The translations under genes were made by a program, and so were the position numbers. A DNA stretch of 9,279 bases from contig NZ_QOLC01000044.1 in NCBI RefSeq assembly GCF_003333325.1, positions 1-9,279 of the forward strand. The letters are read 5' to 3'. This DNA is from Candidatus Ulvibacter alkanivorans. GTDB taxonomy: Bacteria > Bacteroidota > Bacteroidia > Flavobacteriales > Flavobacteriaceae. Below are positions 7,021 through 9,279 of this stretch, piece after piece (positions within the stretch are counted from its first letter, which is position 1; each line of letters begins with the position of its first letter). The notes beneath the pieces were generated by a model. It was not told where the DNA came from, ran no database searches, and saw only the letters and a program-made list of their open reading frames with translations.

Positions 7021-8019
7021 ATGAAAACCATAGTACTTATCTTTTTTAGCCTATTCATTTCTGGGGTATCATTAGCTCAACAACCTAGTTTTATAAACAT
7101 GGATGCCAAATCGAAATGGAATCAGAATTACAATGGCATTACCAAAATAAAAGTTAGTTGGGAAAACCCTTCTTCTTCAAATAGACAAGAAAGACAATGG
7201 GTTGAAGAAGCTATTGCAGAAACATGGGAAAGATATTCAAATCTGGATCTTTACGGCTGGATGGAAGCCGATAGTTATACTGAAGGAATTCGAATCTTAA
7301 TAGATGACTATGCCCACCCACATACAAAAGGTCTAGGCACACAATTAGATGGGCGCAAAAATGGTATGGTATTAAACTTCAATTTTTATGGAAATTTTAA
7401 ATGTACCAGTTACTCACGCGAAGACTGTATTAAATTTATTGCCGTCCATGAATTTGGGCATGCTTTAGGCATCGCACACGAACACAATCGATCTGATTGT
7501 CTTTGTGATGAAGAACCACAAGGAACCGGTGGTGGTTATTATGTTACACCATGCGATATAGATTCGGTGATGAATTACTGCAACCCCAAATGGTCCAATC
7601 ATGGATCTTTAAGTTATTACGATGTAGAAGGAATACAGACTATATATGGAAAACCTACCGGAAAACGAACAGACGATAGAAAAACATATACGAATGGGTA
7701 CTTATCTATCGTAGATGAACTTGGAGCCTCACAGATTTGGGAAAATCTTTATTTAAAATTAGGTAACACACAGTTCTTATTTAATATAAACGGCACCAAT
7801 AAAGTCGAATACAAAGAAGCTTCATTTTCAACTTCAGGAAATTACAAATATGAAATATACTCAAAAACCAAAAGGACAGACGGCTATATTTACACAGGAT
7901 ACGGAAGTGGAACGGTATATCTTGATACAGACAAAAGCTATAATCTTGAACTTTACTTATCGCAAGGAGGTTATTCAGGCGGACAATATGGTATTTATTT
8001 AAATGCCGAAGAAAAATAA
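7021..8019 (+). CDS. Secreted astacin/matrixin-like zinc metalloprotease (metzincin)
   Basis: This is a 332-residue exported endopeptidase. A signal peptide (hydrophobic 4-18, likely cleaved after A19 in SLA-QQ) sends it to the periplasm or outside. The catalytic zinc site HEFGHALGIAHEHNRSD (H143, E144, H147, H153) has the metzincin HExxHxxGxxH form, with the extra HExxRxD tail seen in astacins. The Met-turn is SVMNYC (M184, Y186). Six cysteines near the active site (128, 136, 160, 162, 178, 187) suggest disulfides, as expected of an exported enzyme. After GIQTIYG, residues about 215-332 form a Tyr- and Gly-rich, probably beta-sheet domain that I do not recognise. I see no typical T9SS C-terminal sorting motif. 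It heads a unit with two genes 6 and then 17 nt apart. Natural substrates are unknown. Confidence 0.9.
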   Translation: MKTIVLIFFSLFISGVSLAQQPSFINMDAKSKWNQNYNGITKIKVSWENPSSSNRQERQWVEEAIAETWERYSNLDLYGWMEADSYTEGIRILIDDYAHPHTKGLGTQLDGRKNGMVLNFNFYGNFKCTSYSREDCIKFIAVHEFGHALGIAHEHNRSDCLCDEEPQGTGGGYYVTPCDIDSVMNYCNPKWSNHGSLSYYDVEGIQTIYGKPTGKRTDDRKTYTNGYLSIVDELGASQIWENLYLKLGNTQFLFNINGTNKVEYKEASFSTSGNYKYEIYSKTKRTDGYIYTGYGSGTVYLDTDKSYNLELYLSQGGYSGGQYGIYLNAEEK

Positions 8020-8025
8020 TTTATC

Positions 8026-8514
8026 ATGAAAAACTTACAGCGTATTATTTGCTTTCTTCTTCTTTTCACATTATTAACCAGCGAAACTTGTGAAGAGTCA
8101 CATAAAGAAGTATTGCCTTCCTCGATTATTCTTTACAATCATTTGCGCCCCGCTCTCAATGAAATAAAATATGAAATTAAAAATAATGATTCTATAATTA
8201 TTTATAAAAGGATAAAATCGAATACTACCGATATCGAGTTCGATGCCATCTATTCTACAGCCATAAACTCTAAAATCGGCACGGATGTTTTATCATTCGA
8301 CAATATAACCTACGAAAACCCATGTATCCAAGATGGAGAGTTATTCACGCTCTCTATTAGGACAGAAAAAGAAACAAAAGAAATTTCGTTTCAAAATTAT
8401 CCAAATGAAAATCTAGCAAAAATCATATCCTTCATAAACAATAATATCCCAGAACGATATCAAATTTACTACAATATGGAACGTCTCAAATTACAACTAA
8501 AAAATTGCAACTAA
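8026..8514 (+). CDS. Small exported protein of unknown function between two proteases
   Basis: This 162-residue protein belongs to no family I recognise. A basic start followed by a strongly hydrophobic stretch (about 7-18) looks like a signal peptide. C22 follows it as SETC, but Glu and Thr at -2 and -1 do not make a proper lipobox, so a lipoprotein is possible but not supported. The mature part has C22, C100 and C161 and alternating short hydrophobic strands (IKYEI, SIIIYKRI, LFTLSIRT), suggesting a mostly beta fold. A helix, LAKIISFINNNIP, lies near the C-terminus. The gene is AT-rich. It starts 6 nt after the metzincin gene and ends 17 nt before the second peptidase gene, so it is surely co-expressed. 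A chaperone, substrate or inhibitor role for the proteases is possible but unsupported by any motif. Confidence 0.72.
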   Translation: MKNLQRIICFLLLFTLLTSETCEESHKEVLPSSIILYNHLRPALNEIKYEIKNNDSIIIYKRIKSNTTDIEFDAIYSTAINSKIGTDVLSFDNITYENPCIQDGELFTLSIRTEKETKEISFQNYPNENLAKIISFINNNIPERYQIYYNMERLKLQLKNCN

Positions 8515-8531
8515 TTTTTAAATCAATTATT

Positions 8532-9278
8532 ATGAGAAAATTTCTATTAATTCCCTTCCTAATATTTTCACAATACCTGCTCGCTCAGTGCTTTGTTAAC
8601 GAAGGAGCGGGTGGTGAAAGTTCCTATAAGACCTTTACATCTAGTGGAAATACTTGGATCGATCAAACTTTTTACCAAAACAATCAATATCTAATTAACA
8701 CTCTTGGAGTACAGGTTCAAGTAGGATATTATGATGATTCTGAAACGGGTCCAAACGCATTTGCAATGACTCATGAAAACTATTATATCGATGGGCAAAC
8801 ATATTTCGGTATAAATTTACTTAACCAATACTTCACATCTGATAGCTACAACGCCGGTTTTTATGTGCTTTGGATATTGTCTCATGAATACGCACATATC
8901 CTTCAGTTTAAAAATAATGGACCTTATTGGGAAACTACAAAATGGAATGAATTACAGGCTGATTTCATAGCTGGGTCAATCGCTGCAAAGCATATCCAAG
9001 AAAACAATGTGAATATCTTAGACCTCAATTGGCGAAATCAATATACACAACAATATGCAAATGTAGCCATCCAGTTCTTCGAGAACTTAGGAGATACGAA
9101 TTTCGGAAGTAAGCATCATCACGGTACTGCTTCCGAACGTGCTAGCGCCTTCGTTGCGGGCGTCAATTTTGGATTAAGTTATGGGACCCAAATAATTAAT
9201 TACGGCACTTATATTACCTCATCCCTAAATGTACATGCTGTATGGAATGCCAGTGTAGATTACATTAATAAATTATAG
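8532..9278 (+). CDS. Secreted zinc metallopeptidase with HEYAH...ELQAD site (YpfJ-like zincin)
   Basis: This 248-residue exported protein is complete, with its stop codon TAG one base before the window edge. The start was set at ATG 8532, which gives a clean signal peptide (MRKFLLIPFLIFSQYLLA, cleavage after A18). The in-frame TTG at 8505 would add nine residues and overlap the preceding gene. Zinc-binding HEYAH (H118, E119, H122) is followed by ELQADFIAG (E140, D144), the third-ligand arrangement of gluzincin-type peptidases. Near the C-terminus HHHGTASERASAFVAG (H195-H197) resembles the HGTxxxR...FxxG motif of the YpfJ/neutral zinc metallopeptidase group. It therefore differs in fold class from the metzincin two genes upstream. 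No transmembrane helix or sorting domain follows the signal peptide. Substrate is unknown. Family placement is moderate, from motifs only. Confidence 0.85.
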   Translation: MRKFLLIPFLIFSQYLLAQCFVNEGAGGESSYKTFTSSGNTWIDQTFYQNNQYLINTLGVQVQVGYYDDSETGPNAFAMTHENYYIDGQTYFGINLLNQYFTSDSYNAGFYVLWILSHEYAHILQFKNNGPYWETTKWNELQADFIAGSIAAKHIQENNVNILDLNWRNQYTQQYANVAIQFFENLGDTNFGSKHHHGTASERASAFVAGVNFGLSYGTQIINYGTYITSSLNVHAVWNASVDYINKL

Positions 9279-9279
9279 C

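Noticed and set aside
8026..8100. Lipoprotein signal in the small exported protein
   Set aside because: The residues before C22 are S-E-T, which do not fit the lipobox consensus.
8505..8531. TTG 8505 as start of the last gene
   Set aside because: It would overlap the preceding gene and place a longer polar stretch before the signal peptide; ATG 8532 is a better start.
1..9279. CRISPR array, insertion sequence or attachment site
   Set aside because: No regularly spaced direct repeats, no transposase or integrase frame, and no tRNA gene within the window.

Overview
The window looks like a chromosomal segment of a member of the Bacteroidota, most likely a marine Flavobacteriaceae. The evidence is: promoters of the Bacteroidota type (TTG or TTTG, about 19-20 nt, then TAnnTTTG); genes mostly without Shine-Dalgarno sequences; low G+C; and the gene order thrS-infC-rpmI-rplT with flavobacterial-type proteins. 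The genus cannot be named from the sequence alone.

Layout. (1) Positions 1-604 hold no protein gene. Two good minus-strand promoters (-7 boxes at 194-201 and 46-53) share the same GCACCCGC discriminator and fire leftwards out of the window, probably into a stable-RNA operon. A GC-richer structured element at about 371-500 on the plus strand is a candidate small RNA resembling a family common in Flavobacteriia. (2) Positions 605-3571 encode a 988-residue membrane protein with an unusual architecture: membrane anchor, LTA-synthase/phosphoglycerol-transferase-type sulfatase domain, a domain resembling ILEI/FAM3 (interleukin-like EMT inducer), and a C-terminal glycerophosphodiesterase-like domain. 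(3) Positions 3629-6859 are the translation operon thrS-infC-rpmI-rplT, started by a strong promoter at 3578-3608 and closed by a textbook terminator at 6889-6922. infC appears to start at a non-canonical AUA codon (5594), which adds 33 residues to the reading frame that begins at the first conventional start codon. (4) Positions 7021-9278 are an AT-richer, tightly packed three-gene unit, preceded by a perfect inverted repeat (6952-6973). It encodes an exported astacin/matrixin-like zinc protease, a small exported protein of unknown function, and a second exported zincin of a different fold family.

How they work together. The translation operon is ordinary housekeeping, with classic autoregulation expected through IF3 and L20. 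The upstream large enzyme is probably a cell-envelope enzyme acting on a glycerophosphate-containing polymer or lipid headgroup; transferase and phosphodiesterase activities on one chain suggest building and trimming of the same substituent. The downstream trio is accessory in character and appears to form one secreted proteolytic module, with a small partner of unknown role encoded between the two proteases.
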